The notes under the pieces were generated by a model. The model saw only the letters and a list, made by a program, of their open reading frames with translations, searched no databases and had not been told where the DNA came from. Positions 16,157-24,625 of a DNA stretch of 64,000 bases are shown piece by piece. Each line of letters opens with the position of its first letter. Position 1 is the stretch's first letter. Origin of the DNA: JAWMQL01 sp033283165 (GTDB lineage: Bacteria > Pseudomonadota > Gammaproteobacteria > Pseudomonadales > Halieaceae); the NCBI GenBank assembly GCA_033283165.1, contig JAWMQL010000004.1, positions 62,001 to 126,000 on the forward strand, written 5' to 3'. Both the position numbers and the translations under genes were made by a program.

Positions 16157-17673
16157 GTGCGCAGGGAATCAGCCGGCGATCCCTGATCGGCGGCGTCGGT
16201 GCAGCGGCAGCCGGCGTTGCTGCCGGCGTCGCAGCGGTCCCGGGTCAGGAGATAACCGCCTGGGATGCCGTAACTGACGTCCTCGTCGTGGGTTCGGGGG
16301 CCGCGGGCTTGTGTGCTGCTATCGAGGCCCGGGCCGCCGGGGCCGAGGTGCTGTTGATCGAGTCCCTGCCGCGATTCGGCGGTTCGTCCGCCATGTCGGG
16401 CGGGGTGGTTTACGCCGGCGGTGGTACCGCCCTGCAGCGGGCCCTGGGCATCGAGGACTCGGTGGAGGCCATGTACGACTTCATCGTGGCCGGCAGCGCG
16501 CCACATCCGCAACTGGACAAGATCAGCCTCTATTGCGAGGACAGTGTGGCCCACTTCGACTGGCTGGTGGAGCAGGGGGTGCCCTATTCGATCAAGTACA
16601 CCGAGGCGAAGGGTCTGCCGATGGGAGACGAATCCCTGTATTTTTCCGGGAATGAGCTGGCCTGGCCGGCGCGCGAGCAGGCGCGACCCGCACCGCGAGG
16701 ACATGTACCCGGCGTGCCGGGCATGAACGGCGGTCGACGGCTTGTCGAGGCCCTGTTGCCCAGGGCGGCGGAATCCGGCGCAACACTTCGCGCCGGCGTT
16801 GAAGCGCTGAGGCTGGTCGTCGAAAGTGACGGCCGGGTGACCGGACTGATCGCCGCGGAGGGCGCTACTTCGCTCAGGCTGCATGCCCGACGCGGCATTG
16901 TGCTGGCCAGTGGCGGCTTTATTCACAACCGTGAGATGTTGCGGTTGTACGCGCCCGAGTTGTATGCGTGCTCGGTGCCCTGGGGCAATGCGGGTGACCT
17001 GGGGACCGGTATACGCATGGGAATGGCGGTGGGGGCAGCGGCCCTGCGGATGAACCAGGGTTTCGCCATAGCGCCCCTGTATCCGCCCGAAAACGTTCTG
17101 TCCGGGATTGTCGTCAATCGCAATGGCCAGCGTTTCATAGCCGAGGATTCCTACCATGGTGTGCTGGGCGACGCCATCGCTTTCCACCAGCAGGGCAAGG
17201 CCTGGCTGATCGCTGATGCGAAATCGTCCTACGGCTTGCCGCAGGATAACTTCCCCCTGGTGGCGCAGGCAGGTACCGTCGGCGAACTCGCCCGGCTGGC
17301 AGGATTCCCCGGCGGCGCTCTGCAGGACACGGTGGCCTTCTACAATCGCTATGCCAAGAACGGCCGCGACCCCCTGTTCCGGAAGTCGGAGAAGTACCTG
17401 CGGCCATTGCAGGGGCCGCCTTACCAGTGCCTGGAGCTTTCGGTGGACCGGGCCTTTTTCCCCGCGCATACTTTCGGGGGCTTGCATACCACAATTCACG
17501 GTGAGGTGGTGGGCGCTCTCGGCGAGGTCCTGCCCGGACTGTATGCGGCGGGACGCACCAGCGCCGGCATTCCCACTGCGCCGTATTTCGCCAGTGGGCT
17601 GTCACTGGGGGATTGCACCTACTACGGCCGCCGGGCCGGGCGGCGGGCGGCGCAGGCCGAGGTGGCGGCGTGA
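16153..17673 (+). CDS. Tat-exported FAD-dependent dehydrogenase (FAD_binding_2; fumarate reductase / ketosteroid dehydrogenase type)
   Basis: Protein of 506 residues. Residues 7-14 (SRRSLIGG), followed by an Ala/Gly-rich hydrophobic stretch, resemble a twin-arginine signal. A Rossmann FAD motif follows (VLVVGSGAAGLCAAIEA), then FGGSSAMSGGVVYAGGG, and near the C-terminus GLYAAGRTSAG and FASGLSLGDCTYYGRRAG, as in flavocytochrome c fumarate reductases and 3-ketosteroid dehydrogenases. The stop codon overlaps the start of a secreted cytochrome c gene (GTGA), implying a periplasmic flavoprotein that gives or takes electrons through that cytochrome. The family contains both reductases and dehydrogenases; substrate unknown. 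Confidence 0.82.
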   Translation: MSAQGISRRSLIGGVGAAAAGVAAGVAAVPGQEITAWDAVTDVLVVGSGAAGLCAAIEARAAGAEVLLIESLPRFGGSSAMSGGVVYAGGGTALQRALGIEDSVEAMYDFIVAGSAPHPQLDKISLYCEDSVAHFDWLVEQGVPYSIKYTEAKGLPMGDESLYFSGNELAWPAREQARPAPRGHVPGVPGMNGGRRLVEALLPRAAESGATLRAGVEALRLVVESDGRVTGLIAAEGATSLRLHARRGIVLASGGFIHNREMLRLYAPELYACSVPWGNAGDLGTGIRMGMAVGAAALRMNQGFAIAPLYPPENVLSGIVVNRNGQRFIAEDSYHGVLGDAIAFHQQGKAWLIADAKSSYGLPQDNFPLVAQAGTVGELARLAGFPGGALQDTVAFYNRYAKNGRDPLFRKSEKYLRPLQGPPYQCLELSVDRAFFPAHTFGGLHTTIHGEVVGALGEVLPGLYAAGRTSAGIPTAPYFASGLSLGDCTYYGRRAGRRAAQAEVAA

Positions 17674-18101
17674 ACTGGCGCCGATTGATTGCCGTGCTGT
17701 TACTGGTCCCCGCCTGGGCGCTGGCGCAAGTGCCGGGCGCGGATCAAGTGAGCGTTCCCGAGGGCGATCCCGAGCGGGGTCGACTGGTATTCGGTCCCTG
17801 CCGCACCTGTCACTATCCCGATGCGTTCATGGGGCATAACAATGGACCCAACCTGCACCGGATTTTCGGCAAGGTGGCGGGAAAACAACCGGGTTTTGCC
17901 TATTATTCAGAGACATTCAAGCAGGCGAATTTCGTCTGGACGCCGCAACTGCTGTACCTTTGGCTGGCGGATCCCCTGGCCATGTTTCCGGGTACCACCA
18001 TGATGAGCCTCGGTGTCCCGGACCCGCAGGACCGGGCCGACCTCATAGCCTACCTGAAGCTGGCAAGTACTCGCGAGGAGGGAGCAAGCCCGGATGAATG
18101 A
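17670..18101 (+). CDS. Secreted class I cytochrome c
   Basis: Protein of 143 residues from GTG 17670, overlapping the flavoprotein stop. It has a clear Sec signal peptide (RRLIAVLLLVPAWALA, cleavage near residue 19). The haem site is CRTCH at 44-48; a candidate distal ligand is Met111 or Met112 in FPGTTMMSLGV. This fold (as in mitochondrial-type cytochrome c) carries single electrons in the periplasm. Coupling to a Tat-exported flavoprotein suggests the two form a split flavocytochrome c. It overlaps the CitE-like gene by 8 bp. Confidence 0.9.
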   Translation: MNWRRLIAVLLLVPAWALAQVPGADQVSVPEGDPERGRLVFGPCRTCHYPDAFMGHNNGPNLHRIFGKVAGKQPGFAYYSETFKQANFVWTPQLLYLWLADPLAMFPGTTMMSLGVPDPQDRADLIAYLKLASTREEGASPDE

Positions 18102-18969
18102 ACAGCCGCTGCGCAGCGTACTTTATATGCCGGGTTCGAACCAGCGCGCCATGGACAAGGCCCGCGGGCTAGCCGCAGACGCCATTATCTTCGATCTGGA
18201 AGATGCGGTTGCACCCGAGGCCAAGGTCGCTGCCCGCGCCGCTGTGGAGGCACAGTTGTCTTCCGGCGGTTACGGTGAACGGCTTCTGGTGGTGCGCTGC
18301 AACGGACTCGAAACTGCCTGGGGCGCGGACGACGTGCGGGCGATATGCGCCACCGGGGCCGCCGCCCTGTGCCTGCCCAAGATCGAACAGGTAGCGCAAC
18401 TGGAGCGGGTAAGGGTGTTGTTGCGGGAAGCCGGCCGCGGCCACATGCCGCTCTGGCCAATGATCGAAACCCCACGGGGCGTGGCCAATGCCGCGGCTAT
18501 CGCGGCAGTCGACACGGTCGACGTGCTGGTCATGGGCACCACCGACCTGGCCTCGGAAATGCGGGTCCCACACCGGCCGGACCGGCTGGGCCTGCAATAC
18601 GCCCTGGGACAGGCAGTACTCGCCGCGCGCATGCACGGCAAATGCGTTATCGACGGTGTCTATCTGGATCTCGGCGATGCCGATGGGCTGCTGTCGATCT
18701 GCGAGCAGGGGCGTGCATTGGGATTTGATGGCAAGTCCCTCATTCACCCCAGCCAGATCGATGCGGCCAACCGGGCGTTCGGACCGGCCCCGGCCGATGT
18801 GGAGCGTGCGCGGCGCCTGCTCGAGGCCTGGTCACAGGCACAGGCGGAGGGCGCGGCCCTGGCGGTGCTGGACGGCAAGCTGGTGGAGATCATGCACGTG
18901 GACGACGCCCGCCACACCCTGGCCCTGGCAGAGGCCATCGCGCGCCTCGAGGCGGACGCCGGCGCCTGA
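18094..18969 (+). CDS. HpcH/HpaI aldolase family, CitE-like CoA-ester lyase
   Basis: Protein of 291 residues. It begins with RSVLYMPGSNQRAMDKA, and DAIIFDLEDAVAPEAK carries the Mg-binding acidic residues; LCLPKIE, MIETPRGV and GKSLIHPSQI complete the TIM-barrel of CitE / malyl-CoA lyase / (3S)-malyl-CoA thioesterase proteins. These cleave or hydrolyse C4-C6 acyl-CoA such as malyl-, citramalyl- or methylmalyl-CoA. With no citrate lyase subunits nearby it is a stand-alone CitE-like enzyme. It overlaps the cytochrome gene by 8 bp and ends the plus-strand operon beginning at the MaoC gene. Confidence 0.87.
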   Translation: MNEQPLRSVLYMPGSNQRAMDKARGLAADAIIFDLEDAVAPEAKVAARAAVEAQLSSGGYGERLLVVRCNGLETAWGADDVRAICATGAAALCLPKIEQVAQLERVRVLLREAGRGHMPLWPMIETPRGVANAAAIAAVDTVDVLVMGTTDLASEMRVPHRPDRLGLQYALGQAVLAARMHGKCVIDGVYLDLGDADGLLSICEQGRALGFDGKSLIHPSQIDAANRAFGPAPADVERARRLLEAWSQAQAEGAALAVLDGKLVEIMHVDDARHTLALAEAIARLEADAGA

Positions 18970-18977
18970 GGTGCTCC

Positions 18978-20165
18978 CTACTTCCTGACGATGACCGAAC
19001 TGCCGTGACCGAACAGGCCCTGGTTGGCGGTAATCCCCACCTTTGCTCCCACCACCTGGCGGTCCCCGCACTGGCCCCGCAATTGCCAGGTCAGTTCACA
19101 GACCTGGGCCAGGGCCTGGGCCGGCACCGCCTCGCCGAAGCAGGCCAGCCCGCCGGAAACGTTGACCGGGATGCGGCCGCCCAGGGCGGTGTCGCCGGCC
19201 CGCAACAGCGCGGCCGCCTCGCCGCGCGGCGCCAGTCGCAGGTCCTCGATCCAATCCAGTTCCAGTGCGGTGGAGAGGTCGTATACCTCGGCCAAATCGA
19301 CGTCCTCCGGACCGATACCAGCCTCCTCGTAGGCTTTCAAGGGCAGGTTGGCGCGGAAGCTCTGCGCCTCCACGCCCTCGGCGAAGGCCGAGTCTGTGGC
19401 GATATCCGGCATTTCCACCACTTCACTGGCGAAGGTCGGGGTAACGGTGGAGATGGCCGCTACCCGCGGCGCGTCTCCCTTGCCGAGTTTTTCTGCGTAA
19501 TCCAGGCTGGAGACGATCAGTGCTGCGCCGCCGTCAGAGGTGGCGCAGATGTCCATCAGGCGCAGGGGATCGGCCACCATAGCGGAAGCCGCCACGTCTT
19601 CGGCAGTAAAGCACTTGCGGTAGCGGGCGCGGGGATTCTTGCTGCCGATCAGGGAGTTCTTCACCTTGACCGCGGCAAAATCCTCGAGGGTATCGCCGTA
19701 CAGGTCCATGCGGCGTCGTGCATACAGGGCGAAATAGGTCGGATTGGTAATGCCGAGGTAGAATCGCACCCAATCAGGGTCCTCGGGACGATAACCACCG
19801 GCCGGCGCAAGAAAGCCTTTCGGCGTGGTGTCGGCGCCGACCACCAGGGCCACGTCACATTGACCTGCCAGTATTTTGGTACGGGCCGCAGCCAGGGCCT
19901 GTGAGCCCGAGGCGCAGGCCGCATAGGAGGTGTTGACCTCCGCGCCCTGCCAGCCCAACGCCTGCGCAAACGTCGCGCCGGCGACGTAACCAGGATAGCC
20001 GCAGCGCACCGTGGCACCACCCGAAACGAAGCCGACGTCCCGCCAGGGCACGCCGGCGTCGGCCAGGGCCTCACGCGCAGCTGCCACGCCATATTGGACG
20101 AAGTTGTGACCCCACTTGCCCCAGGGGTGCATGCCGGCGCCTAGTATTGCGATTTCCTGGGACAT
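18978..20165 (-). CDS. Thiolase-like protein, SCP-x/lipid-transfer type (possible aldolase)
   Basis: Protein of 395 residues starting at ATG 20165. Thiolase fold with the nucleophile loop NTSYAACASGSQAL (Cys84) and the end motif GLFGHGSSVIV. The usual HDCF-like His motif reads VYDLST (294-299) and the usual GHPxGATG loop reads ACFGEAVPA (341-349), so standard thiolase catalytic residues are partly missing. It is preceded by a DUF35 Zn-ribbon gene with 1 nt between them. Such pairs include Ltp2-ChsH2-type steroid side-chain retro-aldolases and BbsAB-type thiolases; either role on a CoA thioester is possible. Confidence 0.8.
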   Translation of the reverse strand: MSQEIAILGAGMHPWGKWGHNFVQYGVAAAREALADAGVPWRDVGFVSGGATVRCGYPGYVAGATFAQALGWQGAEVNTSYAACASGSQALAAARTKILAGQCDVALVVGADTTPKGFLAPAGGYRPEDPDWVRFYLGITNPTYFALYARRRMDLYGDTLEDFAAVKVKNSLIGSKNPRARYRKCFTAEDVAASAMVADPLRLMDICATSDGGAALIVSSLDYAEKLGKGDAPRVAAISTVTPTFASEVVEMPDIATDSAFAEGVEAQSFRANLPLKAYEEAGIGPEDVDLAEVYDLSTALELDWIEDLRLAPRGEAAALLRAGDTALGGRIPVNVSGGLACFGEAVPAQALAQVCELTWQLRGQCGDRQVVGAKVGITANQGLFGHGSSVIVRK

Positions 20166-20166
20166 A

Positions 20167-20610
20167 TCAGTCTCCTTGTCCGGCCAGCGGTCGCCACTTC
20201 CAGGTGACTTTGGTTTCCTCTGCCGTCTCGTGCAGGGTTTCCAGAACGAGTTCCATGGGCATGCCCACCCGCAGGTCTTCGACGCCGACGCCACGCACCA
20301 CCTGGCCCAGTACCACCATCTGTTCTTTTTCCAGGCGCACCGCCGCGATTGCATAGGGTTCAAAGGGGTCCGGGGCGACGAAGGGCTCCGGCGGCTGGTA
20401 GCAGGCATTGGTATAGCTCCACACCTGGCCGGTGCGGCTCAGCTGCACCTCCTTGAAGTCCGTGCTGTCACAGTTGGGATTGCGGCAGTAATGTTCCTGC
20501 CGCGGGAAAAAATAGCTGCCACAGGACTGGCACTGGCTGCCAATCAACCGCGGTTCCTCAGCCATTGTGTGCCAGCCCTCAATGGCGGCGACTACGGGTT
20601 TGTCGCTCAT
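20167..20610 (-). CDS. DUF35 OB-fold / Zn-ribbon acyl-CoA-binding partner protein
   Basis: Protein of 147 residues. Rubredoxin-like Zn ribbon with Cys27, Cys30, Cys42 and Cys47 (CQSCGSYF, HYCRNPNC), followed by an OB-fold (GQVWSYTNACYQPPEPF; PYAIAAVRLEKEQMVVLGQV). DUF35 proteins form complexes with thiolase-fold proteins and help bind the CoA substrate. It is first in a two-gene minus-strand operon with the thiolase-like gene. Confidence 0.9.
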   Translation of the reverse strand: MSDKPVVAAIEGWHTMAEEPRLIGSQCQSCGSYFFPRQEHYCRNPNCDSTDFKEVQLSRTGQVWSYTNACYQPPEPFVAPDPFEPYAIAAVRLEKEQMVVLGQVVRGVGVEDLRVGMPMELVLETLHETAEETKVTWKWRPLAGQGD

Positions 20611-20730
20611 GTGCGGTCTCCGTGGAAAGCGGCGGTCAGGGTACTAGGGGGCGCCAGCGCAGGCAAGAAAAGGGGTTTATCAATGCAGACCTGCCTTGCC
20701 TGCGCGGCCGCACTGGGGCACAGTTGGGTG

Positions 20731-21411
20731 ATGTGTGGACGGGTGAATATAGTCGACAATCCCGGTATTCAGCAGTTGCTGCGCGATCTCGGCATCGACC
20801 TGAAATTGCCACAGGGAATCAATGTGGCGCCTACCGAACCCCTGCCCCTGGTGCGCAATCCAGAGGGCTCCGCGCGACTTGACTATGCGCGCTGGTGGCT
20901 GACGCCGTCCTGGACGCCGCGGGTGGACCAGCGCTACGCCATGTTCAACGCCCGGGCGGAAACCCTGTCCCGCAGCAAGGCCTTTCGCCGTCCCTTTCAC
21001 AGCCAGCGCGGACTGGTGCCCGTATCGGCCTTCATTGAGTGGCGGCCTGAGGGTGGCGCCAAGCAGCCCTGGCTGATCAGCAACGACGATGGCGCGTTGG
21101 CCCTGGCCGCCCTGTGGGACCTGTGGCAGGGCGACGGCGAGCCCCTGCTGTCCTGCACCGTGGTAACCACCGCTGCCGCGGAGGCCTTCACCCCCTGGCA
21201 TCGCAGGATGCCGGTGACGCTGCTCCCCGGCGAGCGTGAACGCTGGCTGGACAATGGCGTCGTCATCGACAGCACCGACCCGCTGTTCAGGCCGGAATTG
21301 AAGGAGGACTGGCTGCTGACGCCACTGGACCGGGCGGTAAACAATGCGCGGAACAAGGCACCGGAGTTAATGACCGGCCTGGCAGAGCCGCTGCGGCTGG
21401 TGGCGGAATAA
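20731..21411 (+). CDS. SRAP-family abasic-site DNA-protein crosslinking protein (YedK/HMCES)
   Basis: Protein of 226 residues from ATG 20731, which places the catalytic Cys at position 2 after Met removal (MCGRVN), as required in this family. Other signature pieces are NVAPTEPLPLV, MFNARAETL (catalytic Asn), VPVSAFIEWRPEG (Glu) and TPWHRRMPVTL (His). The protein forms a thiazolidine crosslink with abasic sites in single-stranded DNA to protect them. It appears independent of the neighbouring CoA-ester genes. Confidence 0.93.
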   Translation: MCGRVNIVDNPGIQQLLRDLGIDLKLPQGINVAPTEPLPLVRNPEGSARLDYARWWLTPSWTPRVDQRYAMFNARAETLSRSKAFRRPFHSQRGLVPVSAFIEWRPEGGAKQPWLISNDDGALALAALWDLWQGDGEPLLSCTVVTTAAAEAFTPWHRRMPVTLLPGERERWLDNGVVIDSTDPLFRPELKEDWLLTPLDRAVNNARNKAPELMTGLAEPLRLVAE

Positions 21412-21500
21412 CGGATTGAGGAGCGGTTGTTGGAGGTCATTCGATGGGGCATATTGGCGGGAATCCGGTGGGTTATATCAGCAGGGAGGAGGGGTAGAGA

Positions 21501-22262
21501 ATGGGAACTTACGCCATGACGGGCGGCGCGACGGGTATCGGCGCAGAATTCAGGCGGCAGATGACGGCGGCGGGCCATACGGTGATCTCGGTGGATATCA
21601 AGGAAGGGGATATCATCGCCGACCTGTCCACTGCGGCGGGTCGCCAGGCCGCTGTCGAGGGTGTTCGAGCGCGCGCCTCCGACGGCCTGGACGGCTTTAT
21701 TCCCTGCGCCGGGCTGCCGCCGGTCGCTCCGCTTGACACGATTGCCCGGGTCAATTATTTCGCGGTAACCGCCACCGTCGCCGGTTTGCGCGACCTGGTG
21801 GCAAGAAAACGCGGCTCGGTGCTGCTGGTGTCCTCCAACTCGGCCCCCATGATCCCGGCGGATGACCCCTTCGTCAGCGCCTGTCTCAGCGGCGACGAGG
21901 AGGCCGCGGTGGCGGAAATATCCACCCGCGACGGACATACTGCCTACGCGGGATCCAAGCGCGCCATCACCATGTGGATGCGCCGGAACGTGACGGAATA
22001 TGCCGCGGGCGGGGTGCGCATGAATGCGGTGGCGCCGGGAATTACCATGACGCCGCTGACTGAACAGGTTTTCGCTGACGAGCAGTTGGGGCAGGCCATG
22101 CGCGAGTTTGGTGAATCGGTTCCCTGGGGCGGAACCGCGCAGCCGGAACAGATTGCCAGTGTGATGACATTCCTTTGCAGTGAGGCGGCAAACTTCGTCT
22201 GTGGCGCTGTCTATTTTGTCGATGGTGGCTCTGACGCCATGCTGCGCCCGGACGACTTCTAA
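21501..22262 (+). CDS. Short-chain dehydrogenase resembling 3-alpha-hydroxysteroid dehydrogenase/carbonyl reductase
   Basis: Protein of 253 residues, ATG 21501 after AGGGGTAGAGA. NAD-binding motif TGGATGIG at 7-14 and active site YAGSK (Tyr149, Lys153). The short N-terminus, DIIADLSTAAGRQAA, the insert between the active-site Ser and Tyr (SACLSGDEEAA) and the end VDGGSDAMLRPDDF resemble the Comamonas 3-alpha-hydroxysteroid dehydrogenase/carbonyl reductase more than ordinary SDRs (by recollection). That enzyme oxidises the 3-alpha-hydroxyl of steroids with NAD+. Steroid or related alcohol substrate is an inference. Confidence 0.82.
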   Translation: MGTYAMTGGATGIGAEFRRQMTAAGHTVISVDIKEGDIIADLSTAAGRQAAVEGVRARASDGLDGFIPCAGLPPVAPLDTIARVNYFAVTATVAGLRDLVARKRGSVLLVSSNSAPMIPADDPFVSACLSGDEEAAVAEISTRDGHTAYAGSKRAITMWMRRNVTEYAAGGVRMNAVAPGITMTPLTEQVFADEQLGQAMREFGESVPWGGTAQPEQIASVMTFLCSEAANFVCGAVYFVDGGSDAMLRPDDF

Positions 22263-22292
22263 CCGTCTATACCCCCGCTCGCAGCGGCAAAC

Positions 22293-22889
22293 CTACTCGG
22301 CACTTTCCAGGTCGGCGCGGATAGCGCCGGCCATCTCGGCACTCAGTTGGCGAAACAGCTCGCTGTACGCCGGGGGCAGGGCCGCCGGGCTGAGCTCGCC
22401 GCCGGGCAGGCCGGTCTGCAGCCGGGACATGCGCCGGGTCAGGGTGGCGCCGTTGGCCGGATGGCGCAGCTCCCACTCCACCAGTGCCTCGGCGCTGTCA
22501 CGGCTGGCATCCAGTGCCAGCACCCGCAGGGTGACGCCATAGTCGGGCGTCTGGCCGGGGGACCAGGGGAAGGATTGCAGGTTCTGGGTCCCGAGTTCGG
22601 CAGCAAGGTTCAGGCCCACCACTCGGCGGATACCATCCTTCAGGGGTTCGGCCCAGCGCTCCGCAGACTCGATATGCAGCTGGTTGCCGGTTTTGCTGTA
22701 GACCATGCTGTTGCGGTTGAGGTACTCGGGGATATCCACCGGACCTATCCCGATGGCGGGTGACTGGTCCAGACCGGTGGTGCGCACGTCGGCGCTGAGC
22801 AGGTAGTAGTTGCTGGGCGGGGTACTGCCGCAGCCCGCTACCAGCGCCAGCGACACGATGCCGGCCAGCATTGCGGTGAGGGTTTTCAT
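22293..22889 (-). CDS. ABC-type transport auxiliary lipoprotein (PqiC/DUF330-like)
   Basis: Protein of 198 residues with a lipoprotein signal ending in LALVAGCGS (lipobox Cys about residue 20). The body (YYLLSADV, IGIGPVDIPEYLNR, WAEPLKDGI) matches the ABC_trans_aux/PqiC lipoproteins of MCE transport systems. Its ATG overlaps the MCE gene stop (ATGA). As the last gene of a permease-ATPase-MCE-lipoprotein operon it is probably an outer-membrane-anchored partner of the MCE protein. Confidence 0.85.
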   Translation of the reverse strand: MKTLTAMLAGIVSLALVAGCGSTPPSNYYLLSADVRTTGLDQSPAIGIGPVDIPEYLNRNSMVYSKTGNQLHIESAERWAEPLKDGIRRVVGLNLAAELGTQNLQSFPWSPGQTPDYGVTLRVLALDASRDSAEALVEWELRHPANGATLTRRMSRLQTGLPGGELSPAALPPAYSELFRQLSAEMAGAIRADLESAE

Positions 22890-23857
22890 TTCGGCTCCTC
22901 TTTGCGGCCTTTCAACAGGGCCTCCGGTTGTTCTTCCAGGCTGCGTGCCAGCAGTCGCAGGGCGCGCCCGGCACCGGCCAGCTCCGCAAGGGCCTGGTTC
23001 AGCTGGTAGGTGGTGGCGGAATCCGGTGCCAACATCCCCTGGGCATTGGATGCGGCCTGCTCGAAGGCAGTGATGGCCTGCGTCAGCTGCGCCAGGCTGT
23101 CGCGGGCGGCGCCGGACAGTTTCGGCAGTTCCATGTTGGCGGTTTCCACCGTGCTCGCCGCCTGCTCCAGGACCTGGTCCAGGCGAGGGCCGGAGCTTTG
23201 CAGCTGGGCGTTCACCTGCTCGCTCAGCTGGGCCACCGAGCGCAGGGTGGACTGGATGTCTGCCGGGATCTGCTGAAACGCCTCGTCGCTGGTAAAGGAG
23301 GACAGACTCTCGGCGATAGTGGCCAGGTGCTCGGTCATCCTGGGTATGTCGATGGCGGCGATCTCGCGGGTGATGCGCTCCAGGTCAGTGGGGATGGTGG
23401 GGATCTGGGTGTAGTCGGATTCGATATCGACCAGTTGCACCTCGCTCTCCGGATGGAAGTCCAGCTGTACGTAGAGCAGACCGGTCAGCAGGCTCTGGGT
23501 GTTGAGCTGGGCGCGCATGCCGCGGGCGATCAGTTCATCGGTATAGTCGGCGTTGTTGCCGCGGCCACGGTAGCGAAGATTGCTGGGATTCAGCTCGGCC
23601 TCTACCACCATGATCACCTCGATGGTCTCGGTATCCAGAACGAGCTTGATATCGGTCACCTGGCCGATCTGCACCCCGCGCAGAGCCACGGGTGCTCCCA
23701 GCGTCAGGCCTTTCACCGACCCGTCGAACACCATGACCACCTTGTCCCGGCCGCTGCCCAGGCCAGTGCCGCTGATGAAAAATATCGCACCGATGGCGAT
23801 TACCAGGGCGCCGACGATAAAGGCACCGATCGCCACCGAATGTGGCCTTTCACTCAT
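22886..23857 (-). CDS. MCE/MlaD-family lipid-transport substrate-binding protein
   Basis: Protein of 323 residues with an N-terminal membrane anchor (VAIGAFIVGALVIAIGAIFFI), then one MCE domain (MVFDGSVKGLTLGAPVALRGVQIGQVTDIKL) and a long helical C-terminal half (TEHLATIAESLSSF through LAELAGAGRALRLLARSLE). MCE proteins form hexameric rings or needles through which phospholipids or other lipids cross the periplasm. The long helical tail is more like PqiB/LetB-type needles or mycobacterial Mce proteins than the short E. coli MlaD. Overlaps the ATPase gene by 8 bp. Confidence 0.9.
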   Translation of the reverse strand: MSERPHSVAIGAFIVGALVIAIGAIFFISGTGLGSGRDKVVMVFDGSVKGLTLGAPVALRGVQIGQVTDIKLVLDTETIEVIMVVEAELNPSNLRYRGRGNNADYTDELIARGMRAQLNTQSLLTGLLYVQLDFHPESEVQLVDIESDYTQIPTIPTDLERITREIAAIDIPRMTEHLATIAESLSSFTSDEAFQQIPADIQSTLRSVAQLSEQVNAQLQSSGPRLDQVLEQAASTVETANMELPKLSGAARDSLAQLTQAITAFEQAASNAQGMLAPDSATTYQLNQALAELAGAGRALRLLARSLEEQPEALLKGRKEEPK

Positions 23858-24623
23858 GTCGCTCTCCCTCGGCGCTGATACTGCGTGTCAGGAATTGTCT
23901 CACAATGGCCTGCTCGCTGTGTTCCCGCAACTCTTTCGGGTCGCCATAGGCGATCATGGTGCGGCTGCCCGCATCCAGGTACACCGAATTGGTGGCAATT
24001 TCAAAAATGCTCGGCAGCTCGTGGGTAACCATAACCACCGTGGCACCCAGCGATTCCTGCAGCTGGACAATCAGTTCGTCCAGCAGGCGGGAGCTGATCG
24101 GATCCAGCCCGGCGGAGGGCTCGTCGAAGAACAGGATTTCGGGATCCAGCGCGATCGCCCTGGCCAGGGCGGCCCGCTTGCGCATGCCGCCGGAAATTTC
24201 AGAGGGATAATAGGCCTGGTAACCCGCCAGGCCCACGAGGGCCAGCTTGTACGCTACCAGCTCTTCGATTTCCCTGGTCGAGTAATCGGAATACAGCTGC
24301 AGGGGCAGCGAGACATTCTGGCCCAGGGTCATGGCGCTGAACAACCCGCCACTCTGGTAGGTAATGCCCCAGCCCTGGCGCATTTTGCCGCGCTCGGCTT
24401 CGTCGGCCTGGGTGAAGCTCACGCCATTGTAGAGAATATCGCCGGTGGTCGGTTCCAGCAGGCCCAGCATGTGCTTCAGCAGGGTGCTCTTGCCGCAACC
24501 GGAGCCGCCCATGATGACAAAAATATCGCCGCGATAAATGGTGAAGTCCAGCGCCCGCTGAATGACCCGTCTACCGTAGGCCATGGTGAGCGCCTGTACC
24601 TCGATATGGGCGGCAGAGGTCAA
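23850..24623 (-). CDS. ABC transporter ATP-binding protein, MlaF type
   Basis: Protein of 257 residues if it starts at TTG 24623; an alternative CTG at 24629 would overlap the permease stop. The first beta-strand (HIEVQALTMAYGRR) requires a start at or before this point, and no ATG/GTG is available. Walker A GGSGCGKST, Q-loop YQSGGLFSAMT, signature SEISGGMRKRAALARAI, Walker B ILFFDEPSAGLD and H-loop VTHE are all intact. It energises the MlaE-like permease next to it. Confidence 0.9.
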   Translation of the reverse strand: MTSAAHIEVQALTMAYGRRVIQRALDFTIYRGDIFVIMGGSGCGKSTLLKHMLGLLEPTTGDILYNGVSFTQADEAERGKMRQGWGITYQSGGLFSAMTLGQNVSLPLQLYSDYSTREIEELVAYKLALVGLAGYQAYYPSEISGGMRKRAALARAIALDPEILFFDEPSAGLDPISSRLLDELIVQLQESLGATVVMVTHELPSIFEIATNSVYLDAGSRTMIAYGDPKELREHSEQAIVRQFLTRSISAEGERHE

Positions 24624-24625
24624 GG

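Noticed and set aside
21412..21500. Extra small gene between the SRAP and SDR genes
   Set aside because: The 89-bp spacer has no start with a ribosome site leading to a credible product; short frames run into the SDR gene out of phase.
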